Positions 33,849-41,297 of a DNA stretch of 64,000 bases are shown piece by piece. The stretch is from NCBI GenBank assembly GCA_900549625.1, contig URPE01000004.1, positions 1 through 64,000 on the forward strand, in the 5' to 3' direction. The notes beneath the pieces are model-generated. The model was not told the origin of the DNA, searched no databases, and saw only the letters and a list, made by a program, of their open reading frames with translations. Origin of the DNA: an uncultured Mycoplasmatota bacterium (GTDB taxonomy: Bacteria > Bacillota_I > Bacilli_A > RF39 > UBA660). The position numbers were made by a program, and so were the translations under genes. Each line of letters begins with the position of its first letter. The stretch's first letter is position 1.

Positions 33849-36257
33849 ATGAATTTTAAAGAAGTAGAGAAAAAATGGCAAAAGTATTGGGAGGATAAAC
33901 ATACTTTTGAGGCTAAAAATGGTACTCATGAAAAACATTATTATATTTTAGTTGAGTTTCCATATCCTTCAGGGGCTGGATTACATGTAGGACATGCTAG
34001 AGTTTATACGGCAACTGATGTACTTGCACGTATGAAAAGAATGCAAGGATATAATGTTTTATATCCAATGGGATGGGATGCTTTTGGGGCACCAGCTGAA
34101 CAATATGCTATTAAAATGCATGTTCATCCTAAAGAAGTTGTTAAGAAAAACATTGGTGTTTTTAAAAGTCAAATGCAAGGGTTAGGTTTGTCTTTTGATT
34201 GGACAAGAGAATTTTCTACAACTGACCCAGAATACTATAAATGGACTCAGTGGCAATTTATTCAATTTTATAAACATGGTATGGCTTATAAGGCTAAGAC
34301 TAAAGTTAACTGGTGTCCAACTTGTAAAATGGTTTTATCAAATGAAGATGCTGCTGGTGGTGTATGCGAAAGATGTGGTAGTTCAGTAGTTCAAAAAGAA
34401 AAATCACAATGGATGCTTAGAATGAGTGATTATGCTGAAAGACTTATTGATGGGTTAAAAGATACTAACTTTTTAGAAAAAGTAAAATTAGGGCAAAAAA
34501 ATTGGATTGGTAAATCAACTGGTGTTGAAGTAGATGTAGATATAAAAGATGGTGGTAAATTTTCAATATTTACAACTTGTATAGAAACTATATATGGGAT
34601 AACTTTCTTTGTTATTGCGCCTGATGGAGAATTAATTAAAGAATTAATGCCACGTGTTACTAATAAAGAAGAAGTTATGGCATATATTGAAGAAACAAAG
34701 GCTAAATCTAATTTAGAAAGAACCGATTTAAATAAAAGTAAAACAGGTTGTGAAGTTAAAGGTGTTAAAGCGATACATCCAATTACTAAAGAAGAAGTAC
34801 CGATTTTCTTAGGTGACTTTGTGTTGGGAGATTATGGAACGGGTGCTGTTATGGCTGTTCCTAGTCATGATGAAAGAGATTATGAATATGCCTTAGCCCA
34901 TAATTTGCCGATGATCGTTGTTATTAATGGAGGAGACACCAGTACTCATGCGTTTGAAAAGCAAGATTATTTAGGCAAAGGTTGTACTTTAATTAATAGT
35001 GCGGAATTCACAGGTCTTACAGTGGAAGAAGCAAAAGAGGCAATTACTGAAAAATTAGTAAAGCAAAAAATTGCTAGACGTGTTAATAATTATAAGATGC
35101 GTGACTGGGTATTTGGTAGACAACGTTTCTGGGGTGAACCTATTCCAATGATTTATTGTGAGAATTGTGGTTGGGTACCAGAAAGTGAAGAAAATTTGCC
35201 AGTAGTTTTACCAGATGTTACAGAATATGAACCTACTGATAATGGGGAAAGTCCACTTGCTAAAATAGAAGAATTTGTAAATTGCAAATGTCCTAAATGT
35301 GGGCGTGATGCTAAAAGAGAAACTGATACAATGCCTCAGTGGGCGGGGTCTAGTTGGTATTTCTTAAGGTATATGGATCCTAAAAATAAAGAAGAATTTG
35401 CTAGTATGGAGGCAATGAAATATTGGGGACAAGTTGATTATTATGATGGTGGTAGTGAACATACGGCAAGACATTTGTTGTATGCCAGATTCTGGGTACA
35501 AATGCTTTATGATTATGGTTTGACACCAAAAAGTGAAATGATTTGGACACGTGTTGCCCATGGTATGGTATTAGGCTCTAATGGTGAAAAGATGAGTAAA
35601 AGTAAAGGTAACGTAATAAACCCAGATGACATGGTAAAGGAATATGGTGCTGATACTTTAAGAACTTATGAAATGTTTATGGGAGACTATCAAATGGACG
35701 CTCCTTGGAGTACAGAAACATTAAAGGGTTGTAAACGTTTCTTAGAAAGAGTAGCTAAATTAGGTTCTAAGTTAAATGAAAAAGTTGGTTATACAGATGA
35801 AGTATTAGTTAATAAAACTATTAAGAAAGTTACAAATGATAATGAAACATTAAAATATAATACAGCTATTTCAAGTTTAATGAGTATGTTAAATGAATAT
35901 GATAAGTATAAAGATGGAATTACTAAAGATGATTACAGAGTGCTTTTACATTTATTAAATCCGGATGCTCCACATATAACTGAAGAATTAAATGAACAAT
36001 ATAATTTGGGAAAACCATTATGTGAATCACCATGGCCAGTTTATGATGAGGCTAAAACTATTGATAAAGAAATTACAATAGGAGTACAAATAAATGGTAA
36101 ATTACGTAGTGAAGTTACTTTGGAATTAAATGAAAGTGAAGAGTTAGCTAAAGATAAAGTATTAAATCAAGATAATGTAAAAAAATATATTGATGAAAAA
36201 GAAATAGTTAAATTTATTTATATTCCAAATAAAATAATTAATATTATTGTTAAATAA
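33849..36257 (+). CDS. leuS: Leucine--tRNA ligase
   Basis: An 802-residue class I synthetase of bacterial type. HVGH (46-49) and KMSKS (581-585) form the ATP site. The zinc-binding domain has WCPTCKMVLS and CERCG. The editing domain CP1 contains TTCIETIYGITFFVIAPD, where most LeuRS have T-R-P-D-T, and YGTGAVMAVPSHDERD. A second zinc knuckle CENCG and CPKCG follows in the insertion. The C-terminal anticodon-binding domain closes with NGKLRSEVTL. The editing motif TTCIETIYG departs from the usual TTRPDTLFG and is worth noting. Confidence 0.96.
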   Translation: MNFKEVEKKWQKYWEDKHTFEAKNGTHEKHYYILVEFPYPSGAGLHVGHARVYTATDVLARMKRMQGYNVLYPMGWDAFGAPAEQYAIKMHVHPKEVVKKNIGVFKSQMQGLGLSFDWTREFSTTDPEYYKWTQWQFIQFYKHGMAYKAKTKVNWCPTCKMVLSNEDAAGGVCERCGSSVVQKEKSQWMLRMSDYAERLIDGLKDTNFLEKVKLGQKNWIGKSTGVEVDVDIKDGGKFSIFTTCIETIYGITFFVIAPDGELIKELMPRVTNKEEVMAYIEETKAKSNLERTDLNKSKTGCEVKGVKAIHPITKEEVPIFLGDFVLGDYGTGAVMAVPSHDERDYEYALAHNLPMIVVINGGDTSTHAFEKQDYLGKGCTLINSAEFTGLTVEEAKEAITEKLVKQKIARRVNNYKMRDWVFGRQRFWGEPIPMIYCENCGWVPESEENLPVVLPDVTEYEPTDNGESPLAKIEEFVNCKCPKCGRDAKRETDTMPQWAGSSWYFLRYMDPKNKEEFASMEAMKYWGQVDYYDGGSEHTARHLLYARFWVQMLYDYGLTPKSEMIWTRVAHGMVLGSNGEKMSKSKGNVINPDDMVKEYGADTLRTYEMFMGDYQMDAPWSTETLKGCKRFLERVAKLGSKLNEKVGYTDEVLVNKTIKKVTNDNETLKYNTAISSLMSMLNEYDKYKDGITKDDYRVLLHLLNPDAPHITEELNEQYNLGKPLCESPWPVYDEAKTIDKEITIGVQINGKLRSEVTLELNESEELAKDKVLNQDNVKKYIDEKEIVKFIYIPNKIINIIVK

Positions 36258-36260
36258 AAG

Positions 36261-36285
36261 ACAGAGATGAAATATTCTCTGTTTT
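36261..36285 (+). terminator. Terminator after leuS
   Basis: ACAGAGA/TCTCTGT stem (36261-36267 with 36276-36282) followed by TTT; it abuts the convergent RHH gene. Confidence 0.6.
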
Positions 36286-36286
36286 C

Positions 36287-36484
36287 TTAAGCTTTTGTTT
36301 TTTCTTTTTCTTCCTCTTCTATATTTTCTATTGCAAATTTACATGCTTGAATAACAAAGCTAGAAAAGGTTAGTTCAGTACCTGCTAAAATACTTTCAAT
36401 TTTATCAATTAATGATACAGGAAACCTGATAGTTTTATTTTCAGTTTCTTTTTTTTCTAAATTTAATCTAAAGCCTGCTTTCAT
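36287..36484 (-). CDS. Ribbon-helix-helix DNA-binding protein
   Basis: A 65-residue protein with a CopG/Arc-like fold: a strand KTIRFPVSLIDKIESIL, turn AGTELTFSSFVIQ, helix ACKFAIENI and an acidic-basic tail. AAGGAG precedes its ATG. It is divergent from the tandem WRIIGV genes at 36609, and a 9-bp inverted repeat lies in the shared region. It probably represses itself and/or those surface genes, inferred from arrangement. Confidence 0.8.
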   Translation of the reverse strand: MKAGFRLNLEKKETENKTIRFPVSLIDKIESILAGTELTFSSFVIQACKFAIENIEEEEKEKTKA

Positions 36485-36531
36485 TGTAACTCCTTCCTAT
36501 ACTTATTTTATGTCTTTTTTACATAATGAAA

Positions 36532-36552
36532 CGCATTGCAAAATGCAATGCG
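36532..36552. promoter_or_regulatory. Palindromic operator between RHH gene and WRIIGV genes
   Basis: Perfect inverted repeat CGCATTGCA-AAA-TGCAATGCG. It covers the -35 of the rightward promoter, the place expected for a repressor site. Confidence 0.65.
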
Positions 36553-36565
36553 AATATGCTATAAT
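36536..36565 (+). promoter_or_regulatory. Promoter of the tandem WRIIGV genes
   Basis: TTGCAA at 36536-36541, 18-base spacer, extended -10 TGCTATAAT ending at 36565. Confidence 0.65.
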
Positions 36566-36608
36566 AACTTTAATTAAAATGGACAATATAAAGTAGAGGA
36601 GTGTTGAT

Positions 36609-37838
36609 ATGAAGAAAATAAAAAAATATTTGTTATTAGCAATTATGTTAGTATTATTAATTTTATTTGGAATACAAAGAATTGTTTACAAACAACAATA
36701 TAAAATTAATTCTTATTCTTTAGCAATATTTGTTGATGGAGAAAAGAAAGATACGTATCCTGAACGGGGAAACTATAATGTAAGTGTTGATTGCATGGGA
36801 AAGGCAAATGGTAGTTGGGACTATAATAACTGGGGACCAATCATAAAAAATTTTAATGATGGTGCTGCTTGTAATATTATCTTTACAACTGGTAAAAAGT
36901 TTAATGAATATGTAATAGATGCATCAAAGACAGATAGTAATATTATTTATATAGAACAGTCTGATACAGTACAGACAGGTAGTAATGCTAAAGAAGAGTA
37001 TAGATATACTGGGGCTAATCCAAATAATTATGTTTATTTTGGTTGTGATAGTAATTGTACAGAAGATAATTTATACCGAATTATAGGGGTATTACCTACT
37101 CAAAGCATTGAAGGCGGTACTTATGAAAAGAGAGTAAAACTTATAAAAAGTGATTATTATACAGAAACCGAAAGTGGGCTTTTATTAGATTCTTCTGTTG
37201 CTCCTACTAATAAGGGGTACTATTGGTCAAACTTAACTCAAAATGACTGGGTTACATCTACGTTACAAACACAGGTTTTGAATGGTGTTTATTGGAAAAA
37301 CTTAGGGGAATATCAGACTTATATTGTTAGCGTTTACTGGTATTTAGGTGGGGCTTTGTCTTATGGTACAGATAATAATTATGCAACTTATTCAGCAAAT
37401 GATTTTTATGGATTTGAACGTGGTTCTACGCCTGGTGCTTATAGTTCTACATTGAAATATAAAACAAATATTGGTTTAATGTATGTTTCTGATTTTGGCT
37501 TTTCTGCCGAAAAGGCATATAATTCATATAGCATAAATTCTTATCGAAATGTTTTTATAAATTCATGGCTTTATAAATTTTCTAATGTTAGTAGTGAGAA
37601 AGCTGAGTGGACTATGAATAGTAATTCGGCCCAAGAAACTTATGATCCTTATGGCAGTTTAGCGTATGATATAAATTCCAATTCTAGTTTAGGCCCAGTT
37701 TATAGGCATTGGATTAAATCAACAAAAGAAAGTATTTTGGGCGTTAGACCTACTTTTTATTTAAAAGAAAATGTGTTATATCAAAATGGACTTGGTACAA
37801 AAGAATCACCATATAGAATAACATTGGGGGAATCTTAG
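36609..37838 (+). CDS. WRIIGV-family surface protein (paralog 3)
   Basis: A 409-residue membrane-anchored extracellular protein. A transmembrane segment at 7-25 is followed by a short module (LAIFVDGEKKDTYPERGNY, VSVDCMGKANGSW). The family core comes next in a diverged form: EEYRYTGANPNNYVYFGCD, LYRIIGVLPT, KRVKLIKSDYYTETESG, YGFERGSTPG, NIGLMYVSDFGFS, INSWLYKF, and a C-terminal ILGVRPTFYLKENV then GLGTKESPYRI. It forms a two-gene unit with the next gene (one base between). Together with paralog 4 it forms a subfamily distinct from 1, 2 and 5. Its C-terminal region has ordinary AT-rich composition. Confidence 0.78.
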   Translation: MKKIKKYLLLAIMLVLLILFGIQRIVYKQQYKINSYSLAIFVDGEKKDTYPERGNYNVSVDCMGKANGSWDYNNWGPIIKNFNDGAACNIIFTTGKKFNEYVIDASKTDSNIIYIEQSDTVQTGSNAKEEYRYTGANPNNYVYFGCDSNCTEDNLYRIIGVLPTQSIEGGTYEKRVKLIKSDYYTETESGLLLDSSVAPTNKGYYWSNLTQNDWVTSTLQTQVLNGVYWKNLGEYQTYIVSVYWYLGGALSYGTDNNYATYSANDFYGFERGSTPGAYSSTLKYKTNIGLMYVSDFGFSAEKAYNSYSINSYRNVFINSWLYKFSNVSSEKAEWTMNSNSAQETYDPYGSLAYDINSNSSLGPVYRHWIKSTKESILGVRPTFYLKENVLYQNGLGTKESPYRITLGES

Positions 37839-37839
37839 T

Positions 37840-39528
37840 ATGAAAAAAAATTATAGAAAATTAATATTATCATTTTTGATTTTATTTGTTTTTATTGGTG
37901 TTACTTATGCTTATATTAGGTTTGAGGCTGAACAAAAAGATATTAATACTGTAGCTTCATTATGCTTAAAGGTTAGTTTAGAAGAACAAGAGGGAAGTGA
38001 TATTAAATTAACAGAAGCATTTCCTATAACAGATATAGAAGGTAAAAAATTATCTCCCTATGTATTTACAATAACAAATAAATGTGATACTGGTATTTTA
38101 TATGAAGTTAATCTTGATATACTAAGTGATATTAATGATAATAATACATTGGGTTTAAGTTATATTAAATATATGCTTAATGATGATGAACCTGGAATTT
38201 TAAATAATAGAGAAACTGTTAGTAAGACAAATAAAGATGCTTTTACAAGTAAACAGTTAAAAACTGCAGAATTAAGAGGAAAAGAAAGTATAACTTATAA
38301 ACTTAGATTATGGATGGACTATGATACAACTATCGAAGAAGGATCAAATAAGACTTTTAAGAGTAAAATAGCTATTAAGGCTGTAAGTAAAAATTATAGT
38401 TATGATGGTGATGTAGTATTAAGTGTATATGTTGATGATAAATCAGTAAGTGAGGCTCCTAGTAAAGGTGCTTATGATGTAAGTGTTGATTGTAAAGGTA
38501 CTGGCAAAGGAATTTGGAATTATGAGGAATGGGGAGCTGTTATTACAGGTTTTCAAAGTGGGGAAAAATGTGATGTTAATTTTAAAAGCAGAAAATATTT
38601 AAGTGATTATATAATAGCTAAAAGTGAAACTGAAAGTACTATAAAACATATAACTCAAGCAAGTACAATTCAGACTGGTTCTAATGCTACGGAGGAATAT
38701 AGATATGTAGGAGAAAGTTCAAGTTTAAATAATTGGGTATACTTTGGGTGTGATAGTAATTGTACAGAAGACAATTTATACCGAATTATTGGCGTAATAC
38801 CTACTCAAAAAGAAGTTGGTGGGAAATATGAAAATAGAGTAAAGTTAGTAAAAGCAAGTTATTATACAGAAACAGAGAGTGGTTATTTAAAAGATGGTTA
38901 TGGTTATGGATGGAATACCGATGGAACTAATAACTGGGAATATAGTAAAACACAAATAAATGTTTTAAATGGAGTTTATTGGAAGAGTTTAAGTGAATAT
39001 CAAAAATATATAGATCAAACTGTTTGGTATCTAGGGGCTGTTGGTAATGGTGCCAATGATAATTCTTATGCTAGTTTAACTGCTAAACAATTCTATCAAT
39101 ATGAAAGAGGAAGTATAAAAGCAGGAAGTGGAGGAATTTTACAATACACAAATTATATAGGACTAATGTATCCAAGCGACTACGGTTTTTCAATTAGTAG
39201 TAATTATTGGAATGCAGCAGTGGATAGTAATTCTAGTATTTATATGACTTCGAATGCATGGCTTTATCCAACTTTTTCACCTGGGGTAGCTAGGGAATGG
39301 CTTATAACTCCTGATGGTGGTGCAATGGCTAGTACTTACAATTCTACTTTAGCATACAATATACATCGTTCTTCTAATCCAACATTGTATATGGAGCCTT
39401 TATATAGGCACTGGGTTAATGTTAATTCAACTGGTTATATTAGACCATCATTTAATTTAAAAGCAAATGTAATGTATAAAAGTGGTGATGGGACAAGTTC
39501 TAATCCATATCGTATTGAAATTAATTAA
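37840..39528 (+). CDS. WRIIGV-family surface protein with extra N-terminal domain (paralog 4)
   Basis: A 562-residue protein. A signal anchor (8-27, ending VTYAYIRFEAE) resembles TasA/camelysin-like starts. A beta-rich domain (about 30-190, VFTITNKCDTGILYEVNL) is absent from paralog 3. Then comes the shared module (VVLSVYVDDKSVSEAPSKGAY, VSVDCKGTGKGIWNYEEWG) and the core: EEYRYVGESSS, LYRIIGVIPTQ, ASYYTETESGYL, YERGSIKAG, YIGLMYPSDYGFS, WLYPTFS, YIRPSFNLKANVMYKSGDG. It is cotranscribed with paralog 3 and ends at a strong hairpin. The pair could assemble together; this is inferred. Confidence 0.78.
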   Translation: MKKNYRKLILSFLILFVFIGVTYAYIRFEAEQKDINTVASLCLKVSLEEQEGSDIKLTEAFPITDIEGKKLSPYVFTITNKCDTGILYEVNLDILSDINDNNTLGLSYIKYMLNDDEPGILNNRETVSKTNKDAFTSKQLKTAELRGKESITYKLRLWMDYDTTIEEGSNKTFKSKIAIKAVSKNYSYDGDVVLSVYVDDKSVSEAPSKGAYDVSVDCKGTGKGIWNYEEWGAVITGFQSGEKCDVNFKSRKYLSDYIIAKSETESTIKHITQASTIQTGSNATEEYRYVGESSSLNNWVYFGCDSNCTEDNLYRIIGVIPTQKEVGGKYENRVKLVKASYYTETESGYLKDGYGYGWNTDGTNNWEYSKTQINVLNGVYWKSLSEYQKYIDQTVWYLGAVGNGANDNSYASLTAKQFYQYERGSIKAGSGGILQYTNYIGLMYPSDYGFSISSNYWNAAVDSNSSIYMTSNAWLYPTFSPGVAREWLITPDGGAMASTYNSTLAYNIHRSSNPTLYMEPLYRHWVNVNSTGYIRPSFNLKANVMYKSGDGTSSNPYRIEIN

Positions 39529-39531
39529 AAG

Positions 39532-39558
39532 GAGAACACTTTATTATTTAGTGTTCTC
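39532..39558. terminator. Bidirectional hairpin between convergent genes
   Basis: Nine-bp stem GAGAACACT/AGTGTTCTC with 9-base loop, between paralog 4 and the convergent gene at 39544-39858 (inside the end of the latter). Confidence 0.6.
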
Positions 39559-39858
39559 TTCATTTGTTATAACGACACCCCATTTAGCATAATATACTGA
39601 GTCCTTTTGAATGATTGTTTTTTCATCTAATCTATTATTATCTTCATCATACCAACCAATGAAAACATGTTCATTTTTTTGTGGGCTATCAATTTCTTTT
39701 AATGATGTGTTTTTACGAATGTTTACTGTTTTATAGAGATTATTATCTACTATGAATGCTACTTGGTATACATCTGTTTTAATATATATTATTAACATAT
39801 AAAACAATATACATATTAAAAATATTGTGAGAAAAATACTTTTTTTCAAGATTTTCAC
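39544..39858 (-). CDS. Small membrane protein with InlB B-repeat-like domain
   Basis: A 104-residue protein. A transmembrane segment at 7-27 is followed by one beta-grasp unit of the Listeria-Bacteroides (InlB B) type: VAFIVDNNLYKTVNIRKNTSL, then FIGWYDEDNNRLDE and DSVYYAKW. Such repeats are usual in surface adhesins, often in long arrays; a single unit on a membrane stub is unusual. It is convergent with the WRIIGV pair. Confidence 0.72.
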   Translation of the reverse strand: MKILKKSIFLTIFLICILFYMLIIYIKTDVYQVAFIVDNNLYKTVNIRKNTSLKEIDSPQKNEHVFIGWYDEDNNRLDEKTIIQKDSVYYAKWGVVITNEENTK

Positions 39859-39912
39859 CTCAGATACTTAATTTATAAATAAATTGGCTTTAAACCAATA
39901 ATTGTTTAATGG

Positions 39913-39985
39913 TGCTGAAAACAGGACTCGAACCTGCGACCTACGCGTTACGAGGGCGTTGCTCTACCAGCTGAGCTAATTCAGC
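39913..39985 (-). tRNA. tRNA-Thr (anticodon CGT)
   Basis: The reverse strand folds as a 73-base tRNA. Acceptor GCTGAAT/TTTCAGC has a T-T mismatch at the last pair. D arm is GCTC/GAGC, anticodon loop CTCGTAA reads ACG codons, and the T arm is GCAGG-TTCGAGT-CCTGT. The anticodon stem has a C-C mismatch at 31-39. CCA is not encoded. Anticodon CGT gives Thr. Confidence 0.88.
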
Positions 39986-40042
39986 ATAGATACATTATAA
40001 TGCAAAAATAAAAAAAATTCTATAAAAAGTGCGAAAAAAATA

Positions 40043-40070
40043 TTGATATTTATTTATGATGTGATATAAT
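40043..40070 (+). promoter_or_regulatory. Promoter of tRNA-Gly
   Basis: TTGATA, 16-base spacer, TATAAT, ending 19 bases before the tRNA. Confidence 0.6.
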
Positions 40071-40088
40071 TAAGTGGTCAAAGCAAAT

Positions 40089-40162
40089 GCAGGTGTAGTT
40101 AAATGGTATAACTCTAGCCTTCCAAGCTAATATCGGCAGTTCGATTCTGCTCACCTGCTCCA
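40089..40162 (+). tRNA. tRNA-Gly (anticodon TCC)
   Basis: Acceptor GCAGGTG/CACCTGC, anticodon loop CTTCCAA with TCC (GGA codons), T arm GGCAG-TTCGATT-CTGCT. The discriminator T is followed by an encoded CCA at 40160-40162. Confidence 0.92.
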
Positions 40163-40202
40163 TAAGATAATATCGTTACACCAATGTGACGTTAGATTTA
40201 AG

Positions 40203-40227
40203 TCAACTAGAAATAGTTGATTTTTTT
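40203..40227 (+). terminator. Terminator after tRNA-Gly
   Basis: TCAACTA-GAAA-TAGTTGA with seven T. Confidence 0.75.
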
Positions 40228-40277
40228 GTGCGTTTGTGAATAATGAGTGAAAATGATAGTAATTTATATTAAAAAAG

Positions 40278-40302
40278 CCTCTTGTATTCGAAGAGGTTTT
40301 TT
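40278..40302 (+). terminator. Second terminator-like hairpin
   Basis: CCTCTT/AAGAGG with six T and an A run on the other side, so it could act on both strands. No gene lies between this and the previous terminator. Confidence 0.55.
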
Positions 40303-40411
40303 GTGTTGAAGAAATGCGAAAAAAAATATGATGCTGTATCAAAATTTGTATCAAAAGAAATTGAAATAAGGTAGGTGATGAAATTATTAGATTTGAAAGA
40401 ATGTTAAATTT

Positions 40412-40447
40412 AAAGAGTGTGTAAGAAATTTTATTTACACACTCTTT
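40412..40447 (-). terminator. Terminator of the 40446-41147 gene
   Basis: Perfect 13-bp stem AAAGAGTGTGTAA/TTACACACTCTTT with a 10-base loop; it overlaps the stop codon of the leftward gene. Confidence 0.65.
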
Positions 40448-41147
40448 AAAATCTTTTTAATCTTTTTACTGGACCTTCTTGTTTGTGAGGAGCAAATGCA
40501 TTCATTGTTTCGTCCCAGCCTTCAATAACATCCATTAATGTATTATCTCCTCTTTCATCTAAAACATCCCAATATTCTCTAGGAAGTGGACTTTCATTTA
40601 CACCTGTGAACATTCTATGTCCTGCTTGTTGTTCTGCTCTAAATTGTCTTCTTCTGCGTTCTAATTCTCTAGGATTAGTTACTTCTTCACCATTAGTATA
40701 AAATGTTATATCTTCAGCCATTGTTTCTTTCCAACCGAATAATTGGCAATTATCTTTAGCAAATCTTCCTGTAAAGAATGTTTTACGAATTTTCATAATA
40801 TCTTCAAAAGTTAAATCCTTTTTGTATCCAAAATATTTAAGAAGTGCCGCTAAATTACAAGCATCCTTTATAACTATACTATTTTTACCTAAATTTAAAC
40901 AAGTTTCATCATCAGTAACATTAAGAATAGGATAATTTGGAGATCTATATAATAAGTCGTTAGATAATTTATCTTCATTTGGTACAAATAACATACTTCT
41001 ATAACTTCTCCAAGAACTTGTACTTAATTGTCCTGGCTTAGTTTTAAAAAAGTCGTGGTCGCCATCATAACGATATATACTATCTGTTCTTACAACTTCT
41101 CCAACATAAATATTATCTCTACACACTACATATTTTTTGTTTTCCAT
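40446..41147 (-). CDS. Unknown conserved-looking cytoplasmic protein
   Basis: A 233-residue soluble protein with no signal peptide or transmembrane helix. I do not recognise a family. Features: N-terminal KYVVCRDNIYVGEVVRTDSIYRY (a possible small beta domain), GKNSIVIKDACNLAALLKYFGY, and a strongly basic segment ERRRRQFRAEQQAGHRMF at about 163-180. GGAGG lies just before the ATG, and a clean promoter lies at 41175-41203. It is divergent from nifJ. Confidence 0.65.
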   Translation of the reverse strand: MENKKYVVCRDNIYVGEVVRTDSIYRYDGDHDFFKTKPGQLSTSSWRSYRSMLFVPNEDKLSNDLLYRSPNYPILNVTDDETCLNLGKNSIVIKDACNLAALLKYFGYKKDLTFEDIMKIRKTFFTGRFAKDNCQLFGWKETMAEDITFYTNGEEVTNPRELERRRRQFRAEQQAGHRMFTGVNESPLPREYWDVLDERGDNTLMDVIEGWDETMNAFAPHKQEGPVKRLKRF

Positions 41148-41174
41148 ACAAAAACCTCCCTTTAATTGCTATAT

Positions 41175-41203
41175 ATAATAGCATAAATTAGTTAAAATTA
41201 CAA
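41175..41203 (-). promoter_or_regulatory. Leftward promoter of the 40446-41147 gene
   Basis: On the minus strand: TTGTAA, 17-base spacer, TATTAT. Confidence 0.6.
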
Positions 41204-41240
41204 ATCTTAATTTGTTTTATAAATCACAATATGTTTAAAC

Positions 41241-41269
41241 TTCACTTGTTTTTTACGTGTATTTATAGT
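41241..41269 (+). promoter_or_regulatory. Promoter of nifJ
   Basis: TTCACT, 17-base spacer, TATAGT; divergent from the leftward promoter. Confidence 0.5.
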
Positions 41270-41297
41270 AACATTTCATTATATATGGGGTGAGATT

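Noticed and set aside
40300..40375. Phage integrase remnant or attachment site next to tRNA-Gly
   Set aside because: A short frame (DAVSKFVSKEIEIR) ends here, but it has no integrase motif and no duplicate of the tRNA 3' end was found.
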